From NCBI GenBank assembly GCA_905221605.1, contig CAJNDS010002573.1, positions 186,001 through 250,000 on the forward strand: a stretch of DNA of 64,000 bases. Reading direction: 5' to 3'. The notes below the pieces were generated by a model. The model saw nothing but the letters and a program-made list of their open reading frames with translations, was not told the DNA's origin and searched no databases. Source of the DNA: Symbiodinium natans. Lineage: Eukaryota; Sar; Dinophyceae; Suessiales; Symbiodiniaceae. This document shows, piece by piece, positions 41,619-53,248 of the stretch (positions are counted from its first letter, which is position 1; each line of letters begins with the position of its first letter). A program made the translations under genes and the position numbers.

Positions 41619-41797
41619 TATCTATAATATATCTATACCTATATCTATATCTAGAAAATTCTCTATATCTAGGTATCTATATCTATCTCTGTCTCTATAT
41701 CTATATCTATATCTATATCTGTATCTATATCTATATCTGTATCTGTATCTATGTCTATGTCTATGTCTATATCTATATCTATATCTATATCTATCTA
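41619..41797 (+). repeat. (CTATAT/CTATGT)n microsatellite
   Basis: Six-base CTATAT repeat with CTGTAT and CTATGT variants, about 170 bp. The Tyr/Ile/Leu-rich open frames (41522-41859) are artefacts. Confidence 0.95.
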
Positions 41798-42004
41798 ATC
41801 GCCTAGGGTTTCCAGTCCAAAGCCTAAGCCTTAAACACCAAGCCCCGCCTTCACCCTAAATCCGTAGATCCCCAAAGAGCTCCTCCAATCCTTCCTTCAG
41901 CCCTGATTTAGGTTTAGGGTTTAGAGTTTGGGGTTTAGGGTTTGGGGTTTGAGGTTTGGGGTTTAGGGTTTAGGATTTAGGGTTTCGGGTTAGAGGGAGC
42001 CCCC

Positions 42005-42090
42005 AAGGCATCCTCAGAAGTACGGCCAGCACCATCTCCACAGCAATCCTGCGCCTCGGCGCCGCCTTCGGCTTGCGGGCTTTTGACGGT
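42005..42090 (+). CDS. coding-like island, unknown
   Basis: Plus-strand frame reads GILRSTASTISTAILRLGAA then FGLRAFDGWVFVSDE between two TTTAGGG tracts. About 30 residues, protein-like, no stop. Could be a small exon or a fragment; too short to assign. Confidence 0.25.
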
Positions 42091-42202
42091 TGGGTTTTTG
42101 TGAGTGACGAGTTTTGGGGGGTTTAGGGTTTAGGGTTTGGGGTTTGGGGTTTAGGGTTTGGGGTTTAGGGTTTAGGGTTTAAGTTCATCTAAGGGTAGTT
42201 AT

Positions 42203-42313
42203 ATGGCCCTAAATATGGTCCCTTACCTCCTTTGAAGGGTTCTGAAGCATGGGCCCTTGAATTGTATAGGGTAGAAAACGGGGTCCCTTCAACGGCCCAT
42301 ACTCAGGGACCAT
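42203..42313. mobile_element. foldback element, family D, copy 1
   Basis: Ends approximate ATGGCCCTAAATATGG and its complement CAGGGACCATGT. The interior CCTTTGAAGGGTTCTGAAGC followed by ATGGGCCCTTGAATTGT is nearly identical to 51497-51541. Confidence 0.6.
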
Positions 42314-43815
42314 GTAACAACTTGAAGAGTTTAGGGCATAGGGTTTAGGGGCGTAGGCAGCAGAGATTGTGAACCATGCAGCGAAGTCGGGACTCATGTT
42401 TGGGCAGCTGTCGGAGGCTTCAGCTTGAGAAGGCCGGCTGCAGTCGCCATGTTCTACCGTTTAGGGTTTAGGGTTTAGCACGACACCTTAGCACAAAGGG
42501 TTCCCTAAGGGTACCTGAAAAGGGAATGCTTCGGCCTGAAACTTCTTCCTGCATAGGGACTTTGGGGCCTCCGTTCCTACTGAGGTACATGGACCCTTAG
42601 CACAGCCTACACCCTAAACCTTAAATCCTAAACCCTAAACCCTAAACCCTTGTGAAACTCAGCCTCTTCTCCCCCAAATCGAAGCCCGCAGCGTTGGCAT
42701 GGGAGTTTCCGAACATGTCAGGTCCCCCGTTTCTACCCACAAGAGCAGAATGCCCTTTAACAGGGTTTGGAGTCTAGGGTTTAGGGTTTAGGATTTAGGG
42801 GAACAAGGAATGCCAGCAGGACCCCAAACTCTCACAAACGAAACACACAGGAGGGGATGGAGTATGTCTGGTAGTCCTGAAACCTAAGCCGGGCCCAAAA
42901 CCCATCAAGCGCCTCAAGCTGACATTTGGGCAAGAACCTCAAGAGTTTCATGGTCTAGGGGTTTAAGGGCTTTAGGGTTTCAGGGGTCTAGGGCAGCGTT
43001 TCAGGGTTTAGGGGAGCAATGCAGGTCTGCGCTAAGCCTTAAAATACTAATTAAACTGGCAACCCCGCACCCCACAGCCTAAACCCACACCTTGGGCTTG
43101 CCGGCCTTGCCAAGGATCGGCTACGTAGCCGCTGTGCTGTTCACGCAGGACTTTTGTTTTGATAAAGTCTTGCGGCTTCAAACCAGCGGGCTTACGAAAA
43201 TGCGTCGGGGACCCCCAAAATGGACCCCCTAAATAGCAGGAGCCCCTTCCAAGAGGGACCCCAATAATGTCGGAAACCCACCATCTGGTTTTGGTTTCGC
43301 TTTGTGGCTTTTTTTTGGTTGAGGACTATGCCTGACACTCCAAGACATGAGCCTAACAACAACCTCTGTGGAGCTCATCGCGCAGAGAATCCAACTTCTT
43401 CCACCCATCACATGTGTACCTACAAGAGGCACCTGCCGTGCCCCTCAACCCCAAACACTAAAGCCTACAAGAAGACCTCTTCAACGGCACCTGTTTGCTT
43501 CATGGCCTTTAACACCTCAGTTTTTTGTTCTTGTCCTTCCTTGCTCTGCTCTCTTTCGAGCAGCCGTGTGGGTTTAGGGTTCAAGGGCTTAAGGGTTGAG
43601 GGCTTAAGTCAACGGTAACCCCCGCAAGTAAGCCTTCTTCAAACGGACCCCGAAGACTCCCCCCCACGCCCCGGAGGACTTCTTGCTGCCGCGGGCTCAA
43701 AGCATGCTGCCTTCCCTAAACCCTAAACCCTAAACCCTAAACCCTCCTCTGGTTCTGCGCTTGTGGGCTCTCAGGGTGCCCTAGACCAGGATCGACAATT
43801 GAATTCGTGCTGCAA

Positions 43816-43879
43816 CTAGTTGCTTAAGAGCCCCAACGAATACAAGACAATAACCCCTATTACCCTTGTACATTTTTTT

Positions 43880-43910
<31 letters not shown>

Positions 43911-43934
43911 GTGGTGTTCTTAAGCAAATAGTAG
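43816..43934. mobile_element. foldback element, family C, copy 2
   Basis: Left AACTAGTTGCTTAAGAGCCC and right GTTCTTAAGCAAATAGTAG are inverted. Inside are a T-run followed by a long G-run (43868-43910) and ATAACCCCTATTACCC. The centre is a homopolymer junction that sequencing may not have read exactly. Confidence 0.65.
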
Positions 43935-44111
43935 CCCTCAACCAGCCCTAAACAAGCAAATTGTAGGTCACAGGTTTACCGGATGCATGGTTTTAGGGGC
44001 GTTCGGGTGGGGGGGGCTCCTATTTTTCGAGGCGTCAAGTGGTCAGCTCTCTGTGTTTTGGGGTCCATTGGATTCATGCCGATTTTCGGGTTTATTACTT
44101 TTTGGGCTTTG

Positions 44112-44248
44112 CTACTACTTGCTTATGAGAACCCCCCCCCCCCAAAAAAAAAAAAAACAAAGAAAACAATTTCTTCCTTATATGAGTAATATAGTTATTA
44201 AAATCCTGTATTTTTTTTGAGAGGGGGGGGTTCTTAAGCAAATAGTAG
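44112..44248. mobile_element. foldback element, family C, copy 3
   Basis: Best member: CTACTACTTGCTTATGAGAA with a C-run at the left pairs with a G-run and TTCTTAAGCAAATAGTAG at the right, giving about 25 bp of inverted repeat. A/T-rich interior with an A14 run. About 137 bp, no coding capacity. Confidence 0.75.
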
Positions 44249-45739
44249 TTTAGGGTAGGTTAGGGTTTTCAGAAGGGCTTAGAGCTTAGCACTCGGCAGA
44301 CCCATCCGGGTTTTTGGTTTTGGGTAAAGAAAGTTTCGGGTTTAGGGATTGTTCTTGTGGATGCCCGAAACGCGCCCCACCTGAGTTTTGTCCCGCAAAG
44401 TTGAAGAAATATGGGATGTCTATCCGTCTGTCCCAGCTGACGGCCCCCCGAGAAACCAGGATTTAGGGTTCAGGGTTTAGGTTCAGGTTTTAGGGTTGAG
44501 GTTTTCGGGTTTTTGGTTAAGATTCAGGTTTTAGGCATTAATTAGGCTTTTAAGGGTTTAAGGGTTTAGGGTAGGCCTCTCTGAAGGAATTGCTCTTGTG
44601 GTCGGTGCTTAAAGATTTCATGGTACCCCTCCAAACCCGTAGACCCTGGAGACCTAGACCCCTATAGACCCGAAACCCTAGACCCTGTAGGCCTTAAACC
44701 CTAGACCCCTGGTTTTGGGGTTTAGTGTTTCAGGGGGGGACGTTATTCCCTAAACCCGAAAACCTAAACCCTAAACCCTAAACCCTAAACATGCATTGCG
44801 AGGTCCCTGTTCCCGATGATCAGCGTGCTGCTGACGGTGCTTTGCCTCCTGCCAGGGGCCCAGACCCGCCATCCAAACCCTAAACCCGAAACCTTCAACT
44901 GTGCGAAACCCGAAACCCCAAACCCAAAACCCGAACCCTAAGCCTGCACCCTAAACCCTAAACCCTAGCCCTAAACCCTAAACCCCAAGCCATTCACCCT
45001 AAACCCCTTCCCATTTGCTAGGCAACGCACCTATGGCACCCTATGGCACCTAGCACGATAAGCAAGTCAAGACGAGCGGACCACGCAACGAACACGCCTC
45101 CACCAGAAACGCATGCAAAGCTGACATGTAGGTTTAGAAGCGCATTTTCGGAATACACTCAGCTTCTTTTGCTTTGAGTTCCGGGTTGCGGCCTTAAGGG
45201 TGCCAATTCAATGCAAGTGAAGCTCCCGACGAGGATCTTTCGTAGTTTTCCGACTCTCTTTTTTGAGCTCCATTCAGGAATCCCGACTACGAAAGATATC
45301 CGAACTTGGGAACCCAGTGAAAGCCACAGCCCATATCATACCCGCATTGAGGAATATACTTGTGGCAACTTGTATCCAGACGACGGACCTCGAAATCGAG
45401 AGTTTTCTTCTCTCTGAGAAGCCCTACAAGCCCTAAACGCTGCACCCACTCCGGGGTTTTGGAGTACTCTACTTTAGTACTTTTTTTGGGTTCCTATCCT
45501 AGCCACTTATACCCAAAAGGTATATACGTTTGTTCCAGGGTCTACTCCAAAGTAGGGTTGAGAACCCCGACATATACAATAATATAATCCCTACTGCCCT
45601 TACAAGGAAGGATGTTTTCTTATACTTACAAAGTGTACCTCCGGGGTCTAGCCCTAAACCCTAAACCCTAAACCCTAAACCCTAAACCCTAAACCCTCCT
45701 ACTCCAAAGTAGGGGACGCATCCGCGAAGGTTTACCATG

Positions 45740-45825
45740 GTCGGGATTCTTCAGTGGCCCTTCGGGGCCGTGGATGTAATTGCGCTCATCGTGCCTGGCC
45801 GAGCTGTTTGCTTTGGAGGGTTTAG
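45740..45825 (+). CDS. coding-like island, unknown
   Basis: The plus strand reads TMVGILQWPFGAVDVIALIV then PGRAVCFGG, directly followed by a TTTAGGG tract at 45819. About 29 residues, hydrophobic. Possibly part of a membrane protein or a chance frame. Confidence 0.25.
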
Positions 45826-46040
45826 GGTTTAGGGTTTAGGGTTTAGGGTTTAGGGTTTAGGGTTTTGGGGTTTTGGGGTTTTGGGGTTTTGGGGTTTTGG
45901 GGTTTTAGGGTTTTGGGGTTTTGGGGTTTTGGGGTTTTGGGGTTTTGGGGTTTTGGGGTTTTGGGGTTTTAGGGTTTTAGGGTTTAGGGTTTTAGGGTTT
46001 TAGGGTTTGGGGTTCGGGGTTTAGGGTTAGGCTTTAGGGG
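45819..46040 (+). repeat. TTTAGGG array passing into (TTTTGGGG)n
   Basis: About six TTTAGGG units change at about 45862 into 13-14 units of the eight-base TTTTGGGG, with a few TTTTAGGG, and then back to TTTAGGG variants near 45980. TTTTGGGG is itself the telomere repeat of some ciliates. Confidence 0.95.
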
Positions 46041-46649
46041 TTAGGGTTTAGGCTTACGGGTATACTATACCCTAAACCCCAATGCTAAGCTGCTAAACCC
46101 TGGCTAGAGGTGCCAATTCCACTCGCAAAGCCCAGATCCAAGCATGGTGTCGCATAGACCCACGACACCCTACAGCGCCAAAAGCCCTTACAGCCCAAGC
46201 GCTGCCCTAACCTTTCGCCCTTTCGCCCTTCCCAAGAGGGTCCAAGCACCCTGTGCCTGTACTTGTGGTTTCACAGGTTCAGGGTTTAGGGCAAAGGGTA
46301 GGTTCACCAAAACCATCAACCCTAAAGGTTCTATGGGGGTTTTCCCCGAAAATAGGGTAACCTTTTTTGGGGGGTTCCCTTATTAAGGATTGTCCTATTT
46401 TCTGGGGTGTGCTACGGGGTCCCTTATGTTCGTAAACCCCCTCTTGGGCCCAAGAACTACAACGGCTGGGTGTGTGAAGGAAGCCCATGGCTTGAGCTAT
46501 TCCTGTGTATCGCCTCTGGGCGCTGAAACCAAACCCTGAACCCTCTCACCAAACATCCTGACGTTTAAGGAACCCTAAACCCTAAACCCTAAACCCTAAA
46601 CCCTATATAGACCCTAGACCCTAGACCCTCAGGCTGCGGTGCCCTGCAA

Positions 46650-46742
46650 GCCATAGATTTCGACATGTTCAGCCCAAGGTGTTCCTGGGCTACATGTTCA
46701 CCTTCAACCTGCACATGGCAGGGGGCACAGACGCCACACCTG
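46650..46742 (+). CDS. coding-like island, unknown
   Basis: Reads PKVFLGYMFTFNLHMAGGTD then ATPG before the frame runs into TTTAGGG at 46742. Short, protein-like, flanked on both sides by telomere repeats. Confidence 0.25.
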
Positions 46743-46850
46743 GGTTTAGGGTTTAGAGTTTTCGGTTTAGGGTTTAGGGTTTAGGGTTTAGGGTTTAGGG
46801 TTTAGGGTTTAGGGTTTAGGGTTTAGGGTTTAGGGTTTAGGGTTTAGGGT
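46742..46850 (+). repeat. TTTAGGG array (~13 units)
   Basis: Nearly perfect G-strand array, one of the two or three longest in this orientation. It directly abuts the coding-like island at 46650-46742. Confidence 0.95.
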
Positions 46851-47630
46851 ACCTTTGTGGGGCCCTCATTCTCAGGGAATCCTACTATTTGGGGCTCCAT
46901 TCTCGGGGTAATATTTTCGTAATCTCCCATAGGGCTTTAGGGGTGTTCTCAAAGGTCCCCCGAAACCGGCGTCCCCGCGCACTGAGGCCCAATACTACAA
47001 CCACGCTGCCGGCTCAGTCTGACTTAGTGGTTTGGTGTTTCCCTAAACCCTAAACCCTAAACCCTAAACCCTAAATTTAGTGTTTCGGGTTCGTGGTTTG
47101 TAGGGCTTTGGTTTGGGGTTTAGGGTTTGAGGTTTGGCGTTAAGTAAGTTCGGGGTCGGCCTCTCTACAGTTGGGGTGTGGATACCTTAAAGCTTACATG
47201 TAAGGAGGGCTGTCTTCGAAAAGGGACCGCCGAAAGGACCATTTTTCGAGAGCTGACTGCGCGTGTCCACTTGTGATGGTGTCAGTTCTCATGTGCAAAA
47301 ACATCAGCACGGCCCACAGAGGGGACAACCGAGTCAGAAAAACTGGTTGTGGGTTCTCGGTACTCTAACCCTAAAGCCTGAACCCTAAACCCTGCACCCT
47401 ACACCCTACACCCTAAACCCGAAACCCTAAACCCTAAACCCTAAGCCCTAAATGGGGGTGGACCTGAGGCCCAGATCCCAATGGAACTGCTGCGGAAGGC
47501 ACCTTGCCATCATGAATATCTACAGGGTTGAGGGTTTGGGGCTATGGTTTAGGGTTTAGGGTTTAGGATGTAGGGCTTAGGGCTTAGGGCTCAGCGGTTA
47601 GGGTTGAGGGGTGTAGTTGGCAATAGAATA

Positions 47631-47735
47631 CTTAGCAGCCCAGTGGTACCCTTTACCCTTTTTTTGGTTCTGGGTTCCCTTATACAGTAATCGACCCAAA
47701 AAATGGGCAAGAATAGAAGATGGCAGCATGTTGCG
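47631..47735. mobile_element. foldback element, family B, copy 2
   Basis: Left end AGCAGCCCAGTGGTACCCTT with the same interior as copy 1 (GGTTCTGGGTTCCCTTATA). The right end is diverged (GATGGCAGC). Confidence 0.55.
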
Positions 47736-47958
47736 CTTTGAGTTGTGGTCGAGGAGGTCTTCTTAAACCCGATTTCCCCAAAATACCCATAATACCCAAT
47801 TTCGCCACAACCCCGTTGTTACCCCCCCCCGGGCCCCCCACGCACAGGAACTTCCAGGCCCATAAGCAAGCTGCACCATGTCAGCTGTAGAAAGAAGGCG
47901 TCTGGTTTTTACCAAGCCTGCGCTGCGAAGTAGTCTGGCAGCTAACTAAAGGTTCTAG

Positions 47959-48033
47959 ATAGCCCAGTGGTACCCCTTTCCCTTTTCCTTTATGAAAGTA
48001 CCCAAGCCAAAATCAACCAGGGGATACCAAGGG
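47959..48033. mobile_element. foldback element, family B, copy 3 (truncated)
   Basis: Starts AGCCCAGTGGTACCCCTTTC, then loses similarity; the right inverted end is missing. It is only 0.3 kb from copy 2, in the same orientation. Confidence 0.5.
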
Positions 48034-48060
48034 AGTTGAGGGGTTTTTTCGGGTTGTTGG

Positions 48061-48192
48061 GCCTTAGGGCTCCCGAATCGACGTGAGGCCGAAGAGAAGC
48101 TGCCGCCGGCAGAAACCCGCGAGCGCGTGCTCCGGGAGCGCTTCTGTCTCTCGCTTGGGCAATGGACATGTCGGCTGTGGTTTCAGCGCTTA
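48061..48192 (+). CDS. coding-like island, unknown
   Basis: Reads RREAEEKLPPAETRERVLRE then RFCLSLGQWTCRLWFQR, ending directly at a TTTAGGG tract. The charged helical first half is strongly protein-like. No family recognised. Confidence 0.3.
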
Positions 48193-49334
48193 GGGTTTAG
48201 GGTTTAGGGGTTTAGGGGGTTTAGGGTTTAGGGTTAGGGGTTTAGCTAAGGCCCCCATGCCTAAACCCTGTACACGCTAAAGCTTGAAACCTTAAGCTCC
48301 CGTTTTAAGCCATTCAGGCTATAGATATGGCCGGGAATCTCATCAGGGGATGGTTCGCAACCCAAACCCAGCGTTAACTTTGCCCTGGGCCCCAAAATGC
48401 ATCTAGGCCAGTATCAGAGACTTTCCCGTTTGCCACAGGGGTCCCCTGGAAGGGTTCAGGGTTTCGGGCCTATACCTTATACGTCCTCGGCAATGCCTTG
48501 TGTGGTCCTTGTTCTCCCGAGTGGCCCTAGAATATCTAGGGTTCGAAGTATAGGTTTTCAATTTGGGCCCCTTGCAACCCTAAACCCTAAACCCTAAACC
48601 CCAAGGCCCATACTTCGGATCCCTATCAACAAGGGTAACGGGCCAAACTGAGGGCCCATGATTCCAACCTTAGATTATAGGGTTCTTAACGGAGGGGGGG
48701 TTCAAGGGGGGTATGCAACCCAATGTTCCTAATACTCCCCCTAAACCCTAAACCCTAACCCCTAAACCCTAAACCTAAACCCTAAACCCTAAACCCTAAA
48801 CCCTCCCCCTTAATTGCTTCCTTGAGTCCCTGGCCTTCCGTTCTCAGATCTGGTTTGGGGTTTAGGGTTTAGGGTTTAGTGTTTAGGGTTTAGGGTTTAA
48901 GGTTTAGGGTTTAGGGTCTAGGGTTAGGGCTTGGGGCTTCAGATTTTACCTTTGGGCTTTAGTGGGTTTAGGGTTTAGAGGGCCCGAACATGACCCGAAG
49001 ATAGTAGGCAGGACATCATCGCGGGAATAGTGGCGAGAGGTAAGGCGAAGCCTTCTCAACATTCTACATATAGGATTCATCCCAGACCGTAAACCCTAAA
49101 CCCTAAACCCTAAACCCTAAACCCCCAAACCCCCAAACCCCGCAACACAGAACCCTAATGCCTTGCAACCCGGTCCCTTCTTGTGGTCCCTCCCTTCTTC
49201 AAAGGGTTCTCAAGTCTGGGCTTGAGTCTGGGTTTAGGGTTTAGGGTTTAGGGTTTAGGGTTTAGGGTTTAGGGTTTAGGGTTTAGGGTTTACGGTTTAA
49301 CGGTTATGGCCTTCATAAAACCCAAGACCCTGAC

Positions 49335-49425
49335 CTGGGTTGTGCTTTCGGATAATTCTTAATGTTCCTTCTTTCCTGAAAGAGGGAGCCTGTTCACAGA
49401 TGATTTTCAAAGGGCTTGACGCACA
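49335..49425. mobile_element. foldback-like repeat, family G, copy 1
   Basis: TTGTGCTTTCGGATAATTCTT with AGATGATTTTCAAAGGG at the right. The same pair, diverged, occurs at 55125-55203. Inverted pairing is weak. Confidence 0.4.
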
Positions 49426-50814
49426 ACCAAGTAAACCCTAAACCCTAAGATGCAATGCAAAAAAAGGACAAGTGACGCCCAAAGAGCCCGGACTGCGCGC
49501 GCCCGGACTGCGCTGATCCCGAGAAAAGCCCTCAACCCTAAACCCTATAAACCCTAGAAACCCCAGAAACCCTATGAGCCCTATAAGCCCTGTAAACCCT
49601 ATAAACCCTATAAACCCTATAAACCCTAAACCCTCAACCCTACAAACCCTATAAACCCTCTATCCCTATAAGCCCTCTAAGCCTCTGTGGTGCTTTAGTG
49701 TAACTTTAGATCCTTAGACTTTTTGGGTTTTATTGGGTTTCTTAATAAGGCAGCAAAACATTTACCCTGCTAAGTGCACCATAAACCCAAAAAAAACCTA
49801 TAAGCCCTAAGCCCTAACCCCTCAACCCTAGAATCCCTATAAACTCTATAAACCCTCTATCCCTATAAGCCCTCTAAGCCCTCAAGGCCTAAACCCTAAA
49901 CCCTGTAAACCCTATAAAAACCCTATAAACACCCTATAAAAACCCTATAGCATCCTCTAGAACCCTCTAGAATCCTATAGAATCCTATAGAACCCTACAA
50001 ACCCTAAACCCTAGAACCCTACAAACCCTATAGAAACCCTATAAACACCCATAAACCCTATAGAAGCCCTATAGAATCCTCTGGAATCCTATAGAATCCT
50101 CTAGAGTCCTATAGAATCCTATAGAATCCTATAGAATCCTATAGAACCCTACAAACCCTAAACCCTAAACCCAAGAACCCTACAAACCCCATCCAGAGGC
50201 CGGGTCAACCACGCCTTGACCTCCGTGGGGCAGAGCTTGGTCTGCTCGGCCGGCATCCTCATCCCATGCTTTTGTTGTTGTTGGGTTGCGGGTTTAGGGT
50301 TTAGGGTTTAGGGTTTAGGGTTTAGGGTATGGGGTTTAGGGTTTAGGGTTTAGGGTTTAGGGTTGTTGTTGGGTTGTTGTTGGGTGTTGCTGGGTTTTGT
50401 GGGTTTGGGGTTTTAGGGTTGGGGGGTTTAGGGTTTTCAGGGTTTCGGGTTCAAGTCTTGGGGATTTAGGATTTTTGGGGGGGGCTTAGGGTTTAAGGTT
50501 TAGGTTTTTTCTGGGGGTTGGGGTTGCAGGGTTTAGGGTCGGGGGGGGGGGGGGGTTGAGGGGGTTGGACCGGAGTTTAGGATTTTGGGCTCAGTGGGCT
50601 GCAACTTTGGGTGGGAAATCTAGCCACACTTCGGGGGTGATGTTTGGAGTTTAGGGTTTAGGGTTTAGGCTGGTTTCGGGTTTAGGGTTTAGTTCGCGTT
50701 TTTGGTGAGGGACATGTTTAGATTCATGTATGCGCATTTTTCACATGCTTGCTAGCCCTGACTCTGGGTTTAAGAGGATCATGTTGCGGAACATGTTTCA
50801 GAGGGTTTTACGCC

Positions 50815-50917
50815 CTAAACCCTAAACCCTAAACCCTAAACCCTAAACCCTAAACCCTAAACCCTAAACCCTAAACCCTAAACCCTAAACCCCTAAACCC
50901 TAAACCCCTAAACCCTT
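50815..50917 (-). repeat. CCCTAAA array (~14 units)
   Basis: Nearly perfect, with a few CCCCTAAA units at the right. Directly preceded by AGAGGGTTTTACG, a word shared with 52884-52896. Confidence 0.95.
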
Positions 50918-51228
50918 GTTCAGGGCCACCCCTAGTTAACCTTGAACTCACTGGGGCCCGAGGCTGGCACCACCACAGCCTCGGCCATATTCCTCCTCTG
51001 CTGCACCCTCCAGTTCTTCGTGAAGCCGGGGCCCGAACGTCTCTTAAAGCCCAACCCAGAGGCCCTATCTTTGTCATAGTTTGGGGTTTAGGGTTTAGGG
51101 TTTAGGGTTTAGGGTTTAGGGTAGTTGGGTAACATGTTACATTTTTTAGGGTGCTTAAACCCAATAAGGAATAAAACAAAACACATCTTTAATACGATCC
51201 CAACCATGAGTCAGCTATGCCGTAAACC

Positions 51229-51333
51229 CTAAACCCTAAACCCTAAACCCTAAACCCTAAACCCTAAACCCTAAACCCTAAACCTTAAACCCTAAACCCT
51301 AAACCCTAAACCCTAAACCCTAAACCCTAAACC
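51229..51333 (-). repeat. CCCTAAA array (~15 units)
   Basis: One CCTTAAA variant in an otherwise clean tract. Confidence 0.95.
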
Positions 51334-51470
51334 CATACCCTTTGGGGAACCTAGAGTTGAAATTTGTTCAGGGCTTGAGCTGTGCTCATGCTGCCATCTA
51401 GGAAGCCAAGTGGTAGGTCTTTCAGGGGAGCAAGGCCCACCAACACCCCCACAATGACTCTAAGGTTACG

Positions 51471-51585
51471 CTCTATGGTCCCTTAGGGTCCCTTGCCTCC
51501 TTGAAAGGGTTCTGAAGTATGGGCCCTTGAATTGTGCAGGGGATATAAGGGCTACATACGGGCTGCCCCTGTTTAAGGGACCCCC
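51471..51585. mobile_element. foldback element, family D, copy 2
   Basis: CTATGGTCCCTTAGGGTCCC at the left, CTGTTTAAGGGACC at the right, and an interior nearly identical to the copy at 42.2 kb for about 45 bp. A CCCTAAA tract follows directly. Confidence 0.65.
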
Positions 51586-51679
51586 TAAACCCTAAACCCT
51601 AAACCCTAAACCCTAAACCCTAAACCCTAAACTCAGGGGCAAACCGATCAGGACGGCGTATGGGGGCGGATGGCACACA

Positions 51680-51970
51680 GCCTTCGGCAAAGGCCGTCGA
51701 ACCCCCCTAGCCTTCGTCGAAACCCTTGGCCTTCGTCGAACCCCCCTCGCGGCCCTTGTGGCCTTCGTCGAACCTCCGGCCTTCATTTAGCCTTCGTCGA
51801 ACCCTCGCGTTTTTGTTCGGGCTTTGTCTTGGCCTTTTGTATCGGCCTTCGTCGAACCCCCTCCCCCTTCGTCGAACCTCCCGGCCTTCGTCGAACCTTC
51901 GCCCGGCCCCCCGGCCTTCGTCGAACTTCGCCTCGGCCGGTTGGTATCCCGAGTCTTCGTCGAAGTTCCC
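51680..51970 (-). repeat. minisatellite with core GGTTCGACGAAGGCC
   Basis: About 11 copies of GGCCTTCGTCGAACC (plus strand), spaced irregularly at 15-45 bp. On the minus strand one frame gives repeated FDEG, other frames RRFDEG or STKA. Frames stay open on both strands through the whole tract. I treat it as satellite, though a repetitive protein cannot be excluded. Confidence 0.8.
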
Positions 51971-52313
51971 CGGCCATCCTGCTCTTTGGCCATCCTGATG
52001 TGTTTTCCCCTTATAAACCCTAAACCCTGCAGGGACCATGCCACCTCCCTTTAGAATGGCACGGTTACGGGGCGGCCCCAGGGGGGCTATTTGGGGTTTA
52101 GGAACTCTCCTGTGCGCGGTTTAGGGTTTCGGTTTAGGGTTTAGGGTTTAGGGTTTAGGGTTTAGGGTTTAGGGTTGAGGCTTTAGGGTTTAGGGTTTTG
52201 GGTTTAGGGTTTAGGGTTCAGGGTTTAGGGCTTCGGGCTTAAGGTTTAAAGCCGAAGGCCCCCGATTCCCTACACGCTCAGCGCCTACTTACGCCCAAAG
52301 CGCTTGAGGCCTC

Positions 52314-52450
52314 AACCCTAGTTGAAGCAGGGTTTATATTACTGTTATTGGTGAGTGTATATAAGGTTCCTTTTTAATATTGGTGAGTGTATATATTTGG
52401 TGTCCTTTTGCGGGTACAAGAACCATATACCCTACTTCAGTTAGGGTTTT
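52314..52450. mobile_element. foldback element, family F
   Basis: Left AACCCTAGTTGAAGCAGGGT and right ACCCTACTTCAGTTAGGGTT are inverted with about two mismatches over 20 bp. The interior has two copies of TTGGTGAGTGTATATA. The element ends themselves look like telomere units (AACCCTA / TTAGGGTT), so it may have inserted at, or been copied with, telomere repeats. Confidence 0.65.
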
Positions 52451-53039
52451 CTTCTGGACCCTACACCCTACATCCCTGAAACACCCAAGTCGGGCCGACT
52501 TGTAAATCTACACCTAAGCCCAAAAACCCCCACGCCCTTCCAACCCTTAAGCCCAAAATCCCGTCTGCACAGTACCCTGAAATCTAAACCCTAAGCCCTC
52601 TCTATAAACCCAGGGTTTAGGGTTTAGGGTTTAGGGTTTAGGGTTTAGGGTTTAGGGTTTAGGGTTACCCGAAACCCTAAACCCTTTAAAACTCTAAACC
52701 CTCTATATAAAAACCCTGAACCCTAAAAAATGGCTTGATCAGGTTTGGGGCCGTCATCCTCGCTGTGACCCTACTGTCAATCCTGCGACTCGGTTTAAAC
52801 GGGATGAAGTCCTAGGTAGGCCCTTGGAACATTTTATATTTTCCCTTATTTGGGTTTAAGAGCATCATATTCAGGAATATTTTTCAGAGGGTTTTAGGGG
52901 CCATCCTAGAGTCGGTTTAGGGTTGAGGATTTGGGGTTTGGGGCTTTTCGGGTTTCGGATTTTAGGGTTTAAAAGGTTTATGGGTTCGTAGGGTTTGAAG
53001 GATCATAGGACTTATGGGGCTTTAGGTTTGCCGGGGGGC

Positions 53040-53195
53040 GTTCGGCTTTGCTCGAGAGATCAGCTGGCCTTGGTGGAAAGGACGGAGGGGGCGCTGAGGG
53101 GCTTGCACCTCGCCCCGATGCCGCCACCATCGTCGCCACCGTCCCCGCCATCACCCAGTTCCCAAGTCCAAGAAGCCTGGGGTTCCCCCTGTTCA
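53040..53195 (+). CDS. Pro/Ser-rich coding-like island
   Basis: Reads SRDQLALVERTEGALRGLHL then APMPPPSSPPSPPSPSSQVQ then EAWGSPCS on the plus strand. It resembles a helical piece followed by a proline-rich linker. It lies 70 bp upstream of the kinase-like island, but in another frame. Unknown. Confidence 0.3.
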
Positions 53196-53248
53196 TGGTA
53201 GGGTGTTTTAACGTTAAAGAAACCCATGGTAGGGTTTTTGAATGTTAA

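Noticed and set aside
41522-41859. Tyr/Ile/Leu-rich proteins
   Set aside because: Translation of the CTATAT microsatellite.
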